In this document: one piece after another, positions 20,384 to 29,924 of the stretch | Layout of the letters: every line of letters begins with the position of its first letter | Position numbering within the stretch: the stretch's first letter is position 1 | From: Bacillus timonensis | Lineage (GTDB): Bacteria; Bacillota; Bacilli; Bacillales; Bacillaceae_L | DNA length: 58,704 nucleotides | Direction: 5' to 3' | Assembly (NCBI RefSeq): GCF_000285535.1 | Contig: NZ_HE610987.1 | Location: 232,152-290,855 of the forward strand | Notes under the pieces: model-generated | The model's database searches: none | Told to the model about the DNA's origin: nothing | Seen by the model: only the letters and a program-made list of their open reading frames with translations | Translations under genes and position numbers: made by a program

Positions 20384-21877
20384 CTAAATTGGTAGTCTGA
20401 TTTTTACGGTTGTTCCTTGGTTTTCTATACTTTCGAAGGTGATCGTTCCTTTGTGTTCTTTTATAATTCGAAAACATAGCATGAGACCTAGGCCAGTTCC
20501 CTTTTCTTTGTTGCTATAGAAAGGTTCTCCTAGTCTTTTGATGCGTTCTTCGCTTATTCCTACCCCGTTATCCATTACCTGAATGAGTAATTGTCTATTA
20601 TCCTCTGTATAAGCAGAAATTTTTAGTATACCTTTTTTGTATGCATCGGTGGCTTCAATACTGTTTTTACAAAGGTTCAATAAGACTTGTTTGATTTGAT
20701 TCGCGTCACACATCACTAGAGGAATATCCCAATCAATTTCGGTGGTGATTTCAACATTTTTTAGATACGCTTCTGATTTCATCAAGGCTTCAATCTCATT
20801 TAGCAAAGAAGAGATACTTACTGGCTTAAGTTGAGCTTCCTGTGGCTTTGCAAGAGAAAGAAATTCCTTTATGATTTCTTCAACTCGGTTTAACTCTGAA
20901 AGAACAACATCAAAGAATTCGTCATTCCTTGCACCTTGCTGAAATAGTTGTATGAATCCTTTAATTGAGGTGAGGGGATTTCGTATTTCATGCGCAACGC
21001 CTGCAGCTAACTCCCCAACTAATGATAACTTCTCAGATTTCCATAAAAGCTCTTCTGCTTTTCTTTTCTCCGTAATATCTTTTCCTACAACCATAATGTG
21101 CTCAACTTCACCGTAGTCACCCAGTACAGGTGTAGCCGTACAGTCGAATAATTTATAACCATCTTCGGAGTGTAAAAGGCGAAACTCAACCCGAATAGGT
21201 GACTTCGTTTTATTCACCTCTTCAAACCCATTGATTACCAGGGAAAGATCATTTGGATGTATCAGATGTAATGTGTTTTGGCTCAGAAAATATTCAGGAG
21301 GATAGCCTAAAACAGATACATGAGATGGTGATGCATAAATACAATTTCCATGACTATCAAATAAAATGATTAAATCGGTCATGTTTTCAGCTATCAAGCG
21401 GTATTTATTTTCACTTTCAAGTAAAGCTTTTTCAGCATTTTTTCTATCGGTAATATCCATACATGAACCAATTACCTCAATTGTTTCCCCATTTTGAATA
21501 ATAGGTCGTAACGCTGCAAAATAATGGATTCCATTTAGCTCATCTTCATAGGTAACATGATCTTCCCCATTCCATGCCCGTTGGTAAAATAAAAGCTTTC
21601 GTTTTGCGTTCTGTTCGGGAAGAAAATCAATTAGCTGTTTTCCTACTACATGACCTGGAGTCAAATCCAAGCGATATAGTAACTCGCCATCACATAAATT
21701 GTGAATAAACTGTCCATTTATGCTTTTAAATTTGAAAACCATTCCTTGCTGCAAGCGAATCGTTTCATTTAATTCCTTTCGGTCAATACGCACTAATTCT
21801 TCAGAACACAAACATTCATTTAGAGCATTTGAAGGATGGATATGTTTGACTTTTTCTGTAAAAGTATCTTGTTTCAT
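20384..21877 (-). CDS. Soluble PAS-domain sensor histidine kinase
   Basis: 497 residues without membrane helices, so a cytoplasmic sensor. PAS/PAC 1 (about 35-148) and PAS/PAC 2 (about 155-270) are followed by HisKA with His296 in VAHEIRNPL and an HATPase (about 385-497) with the N-box LLNLCKNSIEA and GTGLGL. The catalytic half resembles Bacillus sporulation kinases (KinA/KinE group). A phosphorelay role is possible but not shown, because the PAS signals differ and no response regulator is adjacent. Confidence 0.88.
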   Translation of the reverse strand: MKQDTFTEKVKHIHPSNALNECLCSEELVRIDRKELNETIRLQQGMVFKFKSINGQFIHNLCDGELLYRLDLTPGHVVGKQLIDFLPEQNAKRKLLFYQRAWNGEDHVTYEDELNGIHYFAALRPIIQNGETIEVIGSCMDITDRKNAEKALLESENKYRLIAENMTDLIILFDSHGNCIYASPSHVSVLGYPPEYFLSQNTLHLIHPNDLSLVINGFEEVNKTKSPIRVEFRLLHSEDGYKLFDCTATPVLGDYGEVEHIMVVGKDITEKRKAEELLWKSEKLSLVGELAAGVAHEIRNPLTSIKGFIQLFQQGARNDEFFDVVLSELNRVEEIIKEFLSLAKPQEAQLKPVSISSLLNEIEALMKSEAYLKNVEITTEIDWDIPLVMCDANQIKQVLLNLCKNSIEATDAYKKGILKISAYTEDNRQLLIQVMDNGVGISEERIKRLGEPFYSNKEKGTGLGLMLCFRIIKEHKGTITFESIENQGTTVKIRLPI

Positions 21878-22213
21878 GTGAAAACTTTCCTTTCATTTGA
21901 AGTAGAAAAGTAGAGATTTAATCTTTCAAGAAAAGCCAAAAAATGGTCAATCTATTACCAACCTGGACTATATCCTGATTATTTTAATAATAAACATTCA
22001 CTTGTTAAATTATCTAAAATTACTGACCATTCAACCAATTTTGTAACTATTATACTATTTTATAGAATCAATTTTAATCACTTTTTTCATCTGAATAGGT
22101 ATATACACGTAATTTTTTATGATTCCCTTCTTTCATTTTAGAAGCTTAAACATTTTAAAAACTTTATTCTAAGGTAAAATAGAACTATCAATTAAAAATG
22201 AGGTGGGTCTTTA
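21878..22213. other. Divergent intergenic region without clear features
   Basis: AT-rich, 336 bp. I saw no convincing promoter pair, Spo0A box, repeat or small ORF. A ribosome site (GAGGTGG) for the plus-strand gene is at its right end. Confidence 0.4.
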
Positions 22214-22573
22214 ATGGAGAAATTAATGTTTATTGAAACTGGAATGGGTATTGATGTTCACGGGCAAAATATTACAAAAGCAGCTGTTCGAGCTGTGAAG
22301 AATGCCATTCATTTTAATTCAATGCCTGGCATTCGTTCTGTGTTACCTGGGAATAGCTTAGATAACATGGTAGTGAATGTAAAACTAGCAGTCCCTTGTG
22401 AAAAAGAAAAGCTAGATATCGCGGAAGTTAAAGCAGCGATACCATTTGGAAAGGTCTCTGTGGAAGTGATGGATGGAGGCATGCTAACAACAAGCGGAAT
22501 CGTGATTGAGGAAAAAGGCGATCAAAATGATCTAATGTATATTGTTGTCGCATCCGTTGAAGTTGGGTATTAA
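22214..22573 (+). CDS. Lin0512-family conserved hypothetical protein
   Basis: 119 residues. The family is recognised by the start (MFIETGMGIDVHGQ) and by PFGKVSVEVMDGGM. Soluble, no signal peptide. The family is widespread in Firmicutes and actinobacteria with no assigned reaction. GAGGTGGG lies before the ATG. It stands alone, with a palindromic repeat directly downstream. Confidence 0.82.
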   Translation: MEKLMFIETGMGIDVHGQNITKAAVRAVKNAIHFNSMPGIRSVLPGNSLDNMVVNVKLAVPCEKEKLDIAEVKAAIPFGKVSVEVMDGGMLTTSGIVIEEKGDQNDLMYIVVASVEVGY

Positions 22574-22602
22574 GGGACAACAGTTCATAGCCTTATTTCC
22601 AA

Positions 22603-22672
22603 AGGAGGTGGGACACGGAACCTGTCCTGTGTCCCTGTCCCATAGGCGTCCTTCCTCTTATGAGGGAGAACG
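22603..22672. repeat. Palindromic GGGAC...CCTGTCC repeat copy 2 plus hairpin
   Basis: GGGACACGGAACCTGTCC followed by TGTGTCCCTGTCCC, related to 5190-5224. It is followed by a hairpin with arms GGCGT/ACGCC and CCCTC-type inner pairing (about 22645-22674), which may end the Lin0512 and VOC transcripts. Confidence 0.5.
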
Positions 22673-22689
22673 CCTAAATAATAAATTTA

Positions 22690-23082
22690 TTAACTTTTCA
22701 TTTGTGGAGATTCTGGATTCATCTCCATGAATTCAATCCAATTTCCATCAGGATCTTTTATCCAGAATTGATAGTTTAAACTCTTACCTTGAGTGATTTC
22801 TACTTCTAAATGGACCCCATTTTTCTTCAACTGATCCGCTGTTTCTTGGATGTCCTCTACTTCGAAACAGATATGACGCACCCTTTCTTTTTCGCCTTCA
22901 ATACCTTCATAAAATAATTCAATGAAATTTCCATCGGCTACTTTGACATAAACAATCCACGGCTCACCATTTGATTGTTGTAATTCAAACGCTTTCTTAA
23001 AGCCAAGCTTGTTGCAATAAAAATCCAATGAGCGCTCCATATCTACTACACTAAATCCTGCATGATGAATACCTTTAATCAT
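22690..23082 (-). CDS. VOC-superfamily (glyoxalase-like) protein
   Basis: 130 residues forming one complete vicinal-oxygen-chelate module: GIHHAGFSVVDMERSLDFY at the start, GNFIELF in the middle, and DPDGNWIEFMEM at the end. Candidate metal ligands are the first His and the Glu of each half. Substrate unknown. Preceded by AAGGGTGG. Downstream lies the palindromic region at 22603. Confidence 0.82.
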   Translation of the reverse strand: MIKGIHHAGFSVVDMERSLDFYCNKLGFKKAFELQQSNGEPWIVYVKVADGNFIELFYEGIEGEKERVRHICFEVEDIQETADQLKKNGVHLEVEITQGKSLNYQFWIKDPDGNWIEFMEMNPESPQMKS

Positions 23083-23321
23083 CGTCCATCCACCCTTTAT
23101 CTACTTTTTTATTATTCTAAACATTACCTCTAAATCAAATTGTCTTACCATTTTGTCTACACTATTACTATAAATCTTCTATATTCAATGTGTCCATTAA
23201 TTAGACACCCTTCCACATCATTAACGCATTATATCAATGGTGCTCATAACTTTTTATCTGTTTGACAAAACCTATATCAACCATTATCATCAATTCAAAC
23301 TCATTCACAGGAGAGGTAAAA

Positions 23322-23762
23322 ATGAAAATTTATGTAGATGCAGATGCTTGTCCGGTAAAGGATATTATTATCTCTGAGGCTACAAATGCAGACATTCCTG
23401 TTACCCTCGTAACAAGCTTCTCTCATTTTTCCAATGCAGAGCAACCGTCAGGAGTGAAAACTATTTATGTTGATTCTGGAGCAGATGCTGCCGATTATCG
23501 GATCATGAGGTTAGTAGAAACAGGTGATGTTATCGTTACGCAAGATTATGGTCTCGCATCACTAGGTTTAGCAAAAGGATGTATCGTCCTTCACCATAAA
23601 GGATTTAGCTATACAAATGAAAACATTGATGATTTACTACAGACACGTTATTTAAGTGCAATGGCACGAAAAAGTGGAAAGCGTACAAAAGGGCCTAAAC
23701 CCATGACATCAGAAGACAGGGATAAATTTCGAGAGCTTTTTAAAAAGATTATTTCACATTAA
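23322..23762 (+). CDS. YaiI/YqxD (DUF188) family protein
   Basis: 146 residues from the ATG at 23322, after CAGGAGAGG. The frame is open 20 codons further, but that part has no ribosome site. Family motifs are the start [14 protein letters not shown], the PIN-like acidic [11 protein letters not shown], and VITQDYGLA. The fold suggests a PIN-like nuclease, but no activity is established. No operon partner; the downstream hairpin at 23821 separates it from the convergent flavoenzyme gene. Confidence 0.87.
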   Translation: MKIYVDADACPVKDIIISEATNADIPVTLVTSFSHFSNAEQPSGVKTIYVDSGADAADYRIMRLVETGDVIVTQDYGLASLGLAKGCIVLHHKGFSYTNENIDDLLQTRYLSAMARKSGKRTKGPKPMTSEDRDKFRELFKKIISH

Positions 23763-23820
23763 ATTATTTTCTTATTCAATCTAATCTCATCAACATTGAT
23801 TTATTGAAATAAAAAAATGC

Positions 23821-23851
23821 AACAACCTCTCTTAATACAAGAGAGGTTGTT
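23821..23851. terminator. Terminator between yqxD-like and LLM genes
   Basis: AACAACCTCTCTT pairs with AAGAGAGGTTGTT around 5 bases. On the minus strand it is followed by GCATTTTTTT, so it ends the LLM-catE transcript; it may act both ways. Confidence 0.85.
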
Positions 23852-23867
23852 AGCACGTTATAAAAGA

Positions 23868-24929
23868 TTATTTACTTGTTTCTCTACGAACAATTGGCGC
23901 AACTTCGGTGGCTAGCATTTCAATCCCTTTTGCCACACTCTTAAAAGGTTGTCCACCTATATCTAGTTGTGCAAGAAAACGTGTATGTCCAAAAAGCTCA
24001 TACTGTTGAAGAATCTTTTCGACGACTTGCTGTGGACTTCCAACGAATAAGGCAGTATCCGGACCAGCCATACGTTCAAAGTCATCCCTCGACATCCTTG
24101 TCCCCATTCCACGCTGACGGTTCACATAATACCAGTAATTAGAGTAATATGGAAAAAACTCGTCTTTTGCTTGCTGAGTCGTCTCGGCTAAATAAGCATG
24201 ACCAGTTACACCAACCTTCAACATTTCTGGTGCATGTCCTGCGTCTTTTCCAGCTTGACGATAAAGATCGACAAGTGGCTTAAAACGTTTAGGGGGACCA
24301 CCCAAGATAGCTAAAGCCATACCCACCCCAAATCTACCAGCACGAACTGCACTCTCGGGTGTACCTCCAACTCCAATCCAAACAGGTAATTTTTCTTGGA
24401 CCGGTCTTGGTGCAATTTCTGCATTCCTTAAAGAAGGCCGGAACTTACCGGACCAAGTAACTTTCTCATTTCGGGTCAGCTGTAAGAGAAGGTCCATATG
24501 CTCCTCAAACAATTCATCATAATCATTAGTACTATAACCGAATAGAGGAAATGACTCAATAAATGCACCTCTACCAGCTAGTATTTCAGCACGACCATCT
24601 GAAAGTAAATCCAATGTAGCAAAATCCTCAAATAGACGAACAGGGTCGAGTGTACTTAAAACACTCGTGGTGCTCGTTAATCGAATTTGTTTTGTTGCTT
24701 GGGCAATAGCAGCCAAAAGAACCGCAGGAGAAGAAGATGCATAATCCAGACGATGATGTTCGCCTACTCCAAATACATCTAGTCCTGCCTCATCCGCAAG
24801 TTTTGCGGCTTGGATGATTTCTTTCGTTCTATCCTTAGCCGTAATAGTCTCTCCTGTAACAGGGTCCGGGCCAATATCTGCAAGTGTATATATCCCAATT
24901 TCAATACCACTTTTCTTGTCTTGACTCAT
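23868..24929 (-). CDS. LLM-class (luciferase-like) flavin-dependent oxidoreductase
   Basis: 353 residues of the bacterial luciferase TIM-barrel family that uses reduced FMN. Characteristic parts are LADEAGLDVFGVGEHH near the N-terminus, RAEILAGRGAF, and PVWIGVGGTPESAVRAGRFG. It probably oxidises a small organic substrate. It follows the catE-like gene by 15 bp and must be co-transcribed with it, so a role in handling quinone or aromatic stress is plausible. AAAGGAGAG lies before the ATG. Confidence 0.88.
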   Translation of the reverse strand: MSQDKKSGIEIGIYTLADIGPDPVTGETITAKDRTKEIIQAAKLADEAGLDVFGVGEHHRLDYASSSPAVLLAAIAQATKQIRLTSTTSVLSTLDPVRLFEDFATLDLLSDGRAEILAGRGAFIESFPLFGYSTNDYDELFEEHMDLLLQLTRNEKVTWSGKFRPSLRNAEIAPRPVQEKLPVWIGVGGTPESAVRAGRFGVGMALAILGGPPKRFKPLVDLYRQAGKDAGHAPEMLKVGVTGHAYLAETTQQAKDEFFPYYSNYWYYVNRQRGMGTRMSRDDFERMAGPDTALFVGSPQQVVEKILQQYELFGHTRFLAQLDIGGQPFKSVAKGIEMLATEVAPIVRRETSK

Positions 24930-24944
24930 AAAGAATCTCTCCTT

Positions 24945-25796
24945 TTAAACAACTAATACAATTTGGTTACCGGAAGGGTCATAAGTGATTACGTTATTAT
25001 TTTCTTCCTCAACTATCGCACCAATTTGCTTCAAATTATTCACGATTTCAGCAAGAGCTTCTTCATTTGGTAAAACGAGTGTATAAAATGAAAGGCCGAC
25101 ACCATTTTTTGGCGGCTTTGGTGCCCCTACTCCATTCCATGTGTTAACCCCAATATGGTGATGATACTTACCAGTCGAAAGGAATAGTGCCTGCGTACCA
25201 TAGCGATTTACCACATCAAAGCCAAGACCTTTCACATAAAATTCCTCAGTCTTTTCTAACTCAGCAACATGTAAGTGAATATGCCCCATAACGGTTTTCT
25301 CTGGCATCCCTTGCCATGACTTGCCAGGAACAATGTTTGTTAATAATCTTTCAAAATCTAGTGGATCAACAGCCATATCCACTTCCTGCCCCATCCAATT
25401 CCATTCTGAAGGATCACGGTCTATATAAATTTCAATTTGGTTTCCATCAGGATCATTTAAATACAAAGCTTCACTAACTAAATGGTCAGAAGACCCAAAG
25501 CGAATTCCTTTTTCAACTAAATGAACCACAATATTAGCCAAATCTGTTTTTGTTGGTAAAAGAAGAGCAAAATGATATAGTCCTGTCGTTTTTCCCTGTT
25601 TTGGTACAACATTTTCAGGTTGTTGTAGTGAAAGAATGCTGGTTTTTCCATCTGTTGTTAGTTTTGCTGTTGAAGCTGCTTGTTCCAAAATATCGAAACC
25701 AAGTATCTCCTTATAAAATTGTAATGAACGTTCTATGTTTTCAACTTTTATTTTGACATGTCCCACGAATGTAGTAGGTTTTGTGTGAAATTTCAT
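24945..25796 (-). CDS. CatE-like extradiol dioxygenase (two VOC modules)
   Basis: 283 residues with tandem VOC domains (about 8-130 and 165-283), matching the length and start of Bacillus CatE (catechol 2,3-dioxygenase, YfiE). Metal-ligand candidates are His in FVGHVKIKV, His in GHIHLHV and Glu in NQIEIY. CatE-type enzymes open catechol rings and protect against quinones. Transcribed divergently from an HxlR-family regulator across a promoter with a perfect palindrome. CTAGGAGGTTC lies before the ATG. In B. subtilis the regulation of catDE by YodB/CatR is the closest precedent. Confidence 0.85.
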   Translation of the reverse strand: MKFHTKPTTFVGHVKIKVENIERSLQFYKEILGFDILEQAASTAKLTTDGKTSILSLQQPENVVPKQGKTTGLYHFALLLPTKTDLANIVVHLVEKGIRFGSSDHLVSEALYLNDPDGNQIEIYIDRDPSEWNWMGQEVDMAVDPLDFERLLTNIVPGKSWQGMPEKTVMGHIHLHVAELEKTEEFYVKGLGFDVVNRYGTQALFLSTGKYHHHIGVNTWNGVGAPKPPKNGVGLSFYTLVLPNEEALAEIVNNLKQIGAIVEEENNNVITYDPSGNQIVLVV

Positions 25797-25853
25797 AATG
25801 AACCTCCTAGATACTTTTATGATTATTAGCGTGTATTTGCATTTTTTTATTAA

Positions 25854-25872
25854 CTTACTTTATGTAAGTAAG
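25854..25872. promoter_or_regulatory. Operator of the HxlR-type repressor
   Basis: CTTACTTTATGTAAGTAAG has perfect 7-bp arms (CTTACTT/AAGTAAG) around 5 bases. It overlaps the end of the catE -10 box and the presumed start site. It contains TACT-N7-AGTA, similar to YodB/CatR sites of B. subtilis, which have the same half-sites with slightly wider spacing. Confidence 0.7.
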
Positions 25873-25899
25873 TATACTTATATAAGCTTTTAGTGTCAA
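25871..25899 (-). promoter_or_regulatory. Promoter of the catE-LLM operon
   Basis: -35 TTGACA (25899-25894), 17 bp, -10 TATACT (25876-25871): a near-consensus sigma-A promoter, which needs a repressor to be off. The palindrome at 25854-25872 provides the site. Confidence 0.85.
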
Positions 25900-25915
25900 G
25901 TAACTATATTTCCAT

Positions 25916-25944
25916 TTGTAACAACCCTCTATTTTTGGTACAAT
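25916..25944 (+). promoter_or_regulatory. Promoter of the hxlR-like gene
   Basis: -35 TTGTAA (25916-25921), 17 bp, -10 TACAAT (25939-25944). It lies back to back with the catE promoter, 44 bp from the operator. Confidence 0.75.
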
Positions 25945-25970
25945 AGAAAACAAGAGAGGTGCATTGTAAA

Positions 25971-26285
25971 ATGAAACAATCTATCATTTGCCCCAAATTT
26001 GAAAAGGCAATTTCTCTATTGAGTCAAAGATGGACAGCATTAGTCATTTATCAATTATTAATAGGGCCACAAAGGTTTAATGAAATACAATCGGCAATTG
26101 GAATAAGCGGCAAGGTACTATCAGGGCGTTTAAAGGAATTGGAACAACAAGGATTAGTTAAGCGAGAAGTGATCCCAGCAACGCCTGTTATTATTGAGTA
26201 TTCCTTAACGGATAAAGGTCATACAATGGAGCCCATTTTAAGAGAAATTGAAAAATGGTCACAAGAGTGGGTAAAGCCAGAGTAA
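25971..26285 (+). CDS. HxlR/DUF24-family redox-sensing repressor, YodB-like
   Basis: 104 residues, a winged helix-turn-helix of the HxlR family (RWTALVIYQLL, RFNEIQSAI, SGRLKELEQQGLV, YSLTDKG). The ATG at 25971 is preferred over the GTG at 25959 because that GTG lies within the GAGAGGTG ribosome site. Cys7, in ICPKFEKA, matches the conserved reactive cysteine of YodB and CatR, which sense quinones and diamide. Divergent from the catE-LLM operon, whose promoter carries a fitting palindrome. Expected role: repress that operon until Cys7 is modified. Confidence 0.87.
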   Translation: MKQSIICPKFEKAISLLSQRWTALVIYQLLIGPQRFNEIQSAIGISGKVLSGRLKELEQQGLVKREVIPATPVIIEYSLTDKGHTMEPILREIEKWSQEWVKPE

Positions 26286-26302
26286 ATAAAGATAGTCAAA
26301 AC

Positions 26303-26355
26303 AAAAGGGTTGTTCTAAAAAGTCACAACAGTGACTTTTAGGAACAACCCTTTTT
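26303..26355. terminator. Bidirectional terminator between hxlR-like and GH3 genes
   Basis: A stem of about 20 bp: AAAGGGTTGTTC pairs with GAACAACCCTTT and inner AAAAGTCAC with GTGACTTTT, ending in TTTTTT. It separates two convergent genes. Confidence 0.9.
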
Positions 26356-26411
26356 TTAGTCGGTTAACATCAGATAAACAGGCTTCATATGTTACGTAAC
26401 ACTAAGTTATA

Positions 26412-28535
26412 TTAATACGTTAACCCGTGACCAAGTTTATAAACATTACCATCACTATCTTTATAAGCATAGCTTAATCCTGCTGGCATATACTTATCTT
26501 TGTCATAACCTGGTACATCATTTCTAGAAACACAGTCTCCATTTTGATAAACAGCAATTACTTGATCACTTGCAGGTAATGTCAATGGTAATACACCAGT
26601 AGGCTTGTGATTTCCTGCCATTACTTCAAACTGCGCATTAAAGAATGTATCATATCCAGCAACTAAAGCATCAGCTAATGGCTCAACATTTCCTAGAATC
26701 CACGGTAAAACAAAGTTTACACTCATAATCACTTTTCCACCACGGCTATGAATGTTTTCCGCTATTTCTTTCAATCGATTCATGCCTGTCAAAGTAGTCT
26801 CCTGGTATAATGAACCATCGATTGCTGACACTACTTTGTCCTCACACAATTCCAGTTCTAAAAATCCTGGTGTTGCATCAAAGTAAGCACCAGATTTTGG
26901 ATGTAAGAAGATAATGGCCGTATCTGCTTCTTCATAGTTATCAGTCAATGTAAACAATCCAAGTTCTTTTGCTTGGCTTCTAGCTTTTTCAGTGAAAGAA
27001 GCTGCTTTTTCTACTTCTTTATGGAATGCTTCCACATAAACTTTTTTGCCATTTAGCTTATCAGCTGTTAAAGGCAAAGTTTGATTAGAATTTTTAAGGA
27101 TTGTTACAGATTTTTTATGTGCTTCGTATGCAGCATCCCAATGTTCTTTTGTACGAATTACCTCTGTTGCCTTTTCTGGTGAATTATACGTACGGTCATC
27201 GAATAGACCTAAAGTAAACATTTCTGTAAGTAATCTTACATTCGCTTCATTTATACGTTTTTCACTAATCCAGCCTTTGCTGATAGCCAATTTAAGATTT
27301 TCAATATCATTTGTATCAGCAACTAAATCAGTACCTGCATTAATTGCTTTCGCAAAGCGCTCTGCTTCAGATCTATCTTCCATTCCCCAGCTCATCTTGT
27401 TAACAATACCACTATCACTGTTTACATAACCTTTGAATCCAAGTTCTCCACGAAGGATGTGATTTAAGAAATAATGGTTAAAAGTAAATCCAACTTCTTC
27501 GAATGGAATTTCTTGACCTTCGAATTCTTGAACCACACTCTTCTTGATGCTTGGAATAGAGTAATATGGCATGATAGATGATGTTCCATGTTCAACCGCT
27601 GCTCTAAATGGCGGTAAATGATACTTTTCTAAGCTACCTGGAGTAGGATATAAATTCCACTTACCTTCTTCATAGTGAGGGTCGAATCCATTTTCTCTTG
27701 CGCCGCCACCAGGGAAATGCTTTGTTGTCATTGCAATGCTATCTTTTCCTAGTGTTTCACCCTGGAACTCGTCAATTATACGTCCAATTGCATCTGCAAT
27801 AAATTCAGGATCTTCCCCAAATGTTCCATATGTACGTTGCCATCTTGGATCGGTAACAACATCGGCCATATACATATACCCTTTTCGAATGCCAGTCGCA
27901 TCCCACTCTTTACGGGCAATCTTAGCAAATTGGCTAATGAGTGATGCATCTCCACCGTTTTTGATATCTCCTTTAGCTGCTGCTGCTAGTCCTAAAGTTC
28001 CTGGCCAAGTGGAGAAAATCCCTGCTGCGTCATTCATGCCGAAAACAGGCTCAGCGTTTTCATTTCTTGAATTCGATGCAATGATAACAGGAATACCTAA
28101 GCGTGTTCCTTCTGCGATTTCATTCATCTTATTTATCCACTCCGCCATTTCAGCTGGGCTATAGTTATCCCTTAAAATGAAATGACGTAGATTCATTTTT
28201 GCAACAGTATGTGTTGTACCATACATTTTTGAAATAGCAAAAATATTTTCGCCCTTTTCAACAATTGCTTCATCTATTACACCATCATGACTTGTCTTAC
28301 TCTTATCTTTTTGAGAAAGTCCCATTCTGCGGGTATTGATAAGCATCATACCGATTTTTTCATCGATGTTCATCAATGATACTAGGTTCTCGGCACGTTC
28401 TTTCGGACTTAAGCGCCAATCCTCATATGGATCAAGCTTCCCATTATTATTCAAATCTTTAAATTGGAATCCATCTTCTTCAATGATGTTCTTTACTCTT
28501 ACTTCCAAATTTGGTTGTTTAGCGTTTTGTGCCAC
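26412..28535 (-). CDS. Glycoside hydrolase family 3 enzyme (beta-glucosidase-like)
   Basis: 707 residues, cytoplasmic. The N-terminal TIM barrel has KHFPGGG and the putative nucleophile Asp in YVNSDSG, where many GH3 enzymes have SDW. A GH3 C-terminal domain follows from about 470. The GTG start has TAGGAGG before it. Residues about 21-36 (DLNNNGKLDPYEDW) form an EF-hand/dockerin-like calcium loop, unusual for a short intracellular GH3. It probably hydrolyses a beta-linked gluco- or xylo-disaccharide. An AraC-type regulator gene, here frameshifted, lies directly upstream on the same strand. Confidence 0.88.
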   Translation of the reverse strand: MAQNAKQPNLEVRVKNIIEEDGFQFKDLNNNGKLDPYEDWRLSPKERAENLVSLMNIDEKIGMMLINTRRMGLSQKDKSKTSHDGVIDEAIVEKGENIFAISKMYGTTHTVAKMNLRHFILRDNYSPAEMAEWINKMNEIAEGTRLGIPVIIASNSRNENAEPVFGMNDAAGIFSTWPGTLGLAAAAKGDIKNGGDASLISQFAKIARKEWDATGIRKGYMYMADVVTDPRWQRTYGTFGEDPEFIADAIGRIIDEFQGETLGKDSIAMTTKHFPGGGARENGFDPHYEEGKWNLYPTPGSLEKYHLPPFRAAVEHGTSSIMPYYSIPSIKKSVVQEFEGQEIPFEEVGFTFNHYFLNHILRGELGFKGYVNSDSGIVNKMSWGMEDRSEAERFAKAINAGTDLVADTNDIENLKLAISKGWISEKRINEANVRLLTEMFTLGLFDDRTYNSPEKATEVIRTKEHWDAAYEAHKKSVTILKNSNQTLPLTADKLNGKKVYVEAFHKEVEKAASFTEKARSQAKELGLFTLTDNYEEADTAIIFLHPKSGAYFDATPGFLELELCEDKVVSAIDGSLYQETTLTGMNRLKEIAENIHSRGGKVIMSVNFVLPWILGNVEPLADALVAGYDTFFNAQFEVMAGNHKPTGVLPLTLPASDQVIAVYQNGDCVSRNDVPGYDKDKYMPAGLSYAYKDSDGNVYKLGHGLTY

Positions 28536-28701
28536 TATAAATCCTCCTAAACATTGTTTGATTCCATCTTTTTAGGATGTGCTCCCTCATGGTATAAATT
28601 CATATTATCAATTCTAAAATTTACTCACACCAAATATTGCTAACTTTTATATAAAATTGTGTTCTTTTTATAAAAATCTTCATTTACTCACCATTCACTT
28701 A

Positions 28702-29924
28702 CTACTCATGATCCATATCTTTTTTATGTATGCTTTCCTTATATTCCGTAGCGGTCATCCCTTTTATATCTTTGAAAACTTTACAAAAATAATTATAGCT
28801 GCTAAACCCTACTTCTATTCCAATATCAGTAATCGATAACCTTCCTTGCTCAAGTAAGAAGGTTGCTTCTTCAATACGTTTTTTGTGAATATATTCGATT
28901 ACACTGAGCTGCATTTCATTTTTAAATTTCTTTGCGAGATAGGATCTGTTAACTCCAATTTCATCTGCAACAGATTGAAGATTTATCGTCTCTGTAAAGT
29001 AAAGATTTATATACATCAATGCTTTCCTCACAACGGAGCTATGACCTTTAATAGCAAAATTCCCAACGGCATCACAGTAATCCTCTATCATGTTGAATGG
29101 AATCGAGCTTAAATCAGACATAGCCACAGCTTCCTCAATCTTGAGTGCAAATTTTTCTGAAATCGCATGTAAGTATTGAGGTTCAACCCCTCCCCTTGCA
29201 GCAGCCATTCGAATCATTGTATTCAATGAGATGGTGATGTTTTTTTTGCGCGCAATGGATTTCCAGGAAACCTATATAAGAAATCACCTGTAAATTCGAC
29301 AAATGCTTTCTTCGCATTTTCCTTATCGCCTATTTCAATATAATGTAAAAGCATTCGTTCTTTATCATATCTTAGTTTAATATCATAGCCAGTCTGATCA
29401 TAATCCTGTGGCTGTATTTCCGAGTGATGCTGGATTGTACGATTTTTTAAAGTAACGACATGGGATTTAAGATGAGGATGATGGAAGACATTCACTAGCA
29501 TTTCACCAACCGCTAAATATGACTGTCCAAAGTATGCTAATGATTGATAAAAATTCTGTAGTGGTTTCATCCATTTGTTTTCCAAATTGTTTTTCTTTAT
29601 TACATTCGAAATAATCGTATCCGTCATTTGTTCAGTTAAGAAAGGGCCAAACAACACCATTCCTTGAAACTGTTCCTTTTTAAGTAACGGGATCACCAGA
29701 TACGAGAGTTGATAGGTATCAGTATGATAACAAAAACTATTATTCGGAGCTTTTGTTAAGGTTGCCTGAATGTCTCCATACATTTTTTCTCGTGCCTCCA
29801 CGAAAATCAGAGGTTCATTATCATTTGATAGGTGAAATACCGTTTTAAATTGTTCATCAATTATTTGTACATCTATGTTAAAAGTATTTTTAACAAGCCA
29901 ACATTTACTTAACAGTTCATCCAC
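28702..29924 (-). pseudogene. AraC-family transcriptional regulator, split by a frameshift in an A8 run
   Basis: Two abutting frames together make one regulator of about 407 residues. The first (29924-29223) is an N-terminal sensory region ending in RFPGNPLRAKKTSPSH. The second (28702-29226) carries the rest of the linker and a complete AraC helix-turn-helix pair ending PF-less at TATEYKES. The break is at an A8 run (29240-29247). With nine A the frame reads RAKKNITISLNTM without a stop. So this is a disabled gene, an assembly homopolymer error, or a gene read by polymerase slippage at the A run. It lies upstream of the GH3 gene and is its likely regulator. Confidence 0.8.

Noticed and set aside
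20384-21877. Firm naming as KinA/KinE
   Set aside because: Domain order fits a soluble PAS kinase, but the PAS domains are not distinctive and no sporulation context is present.
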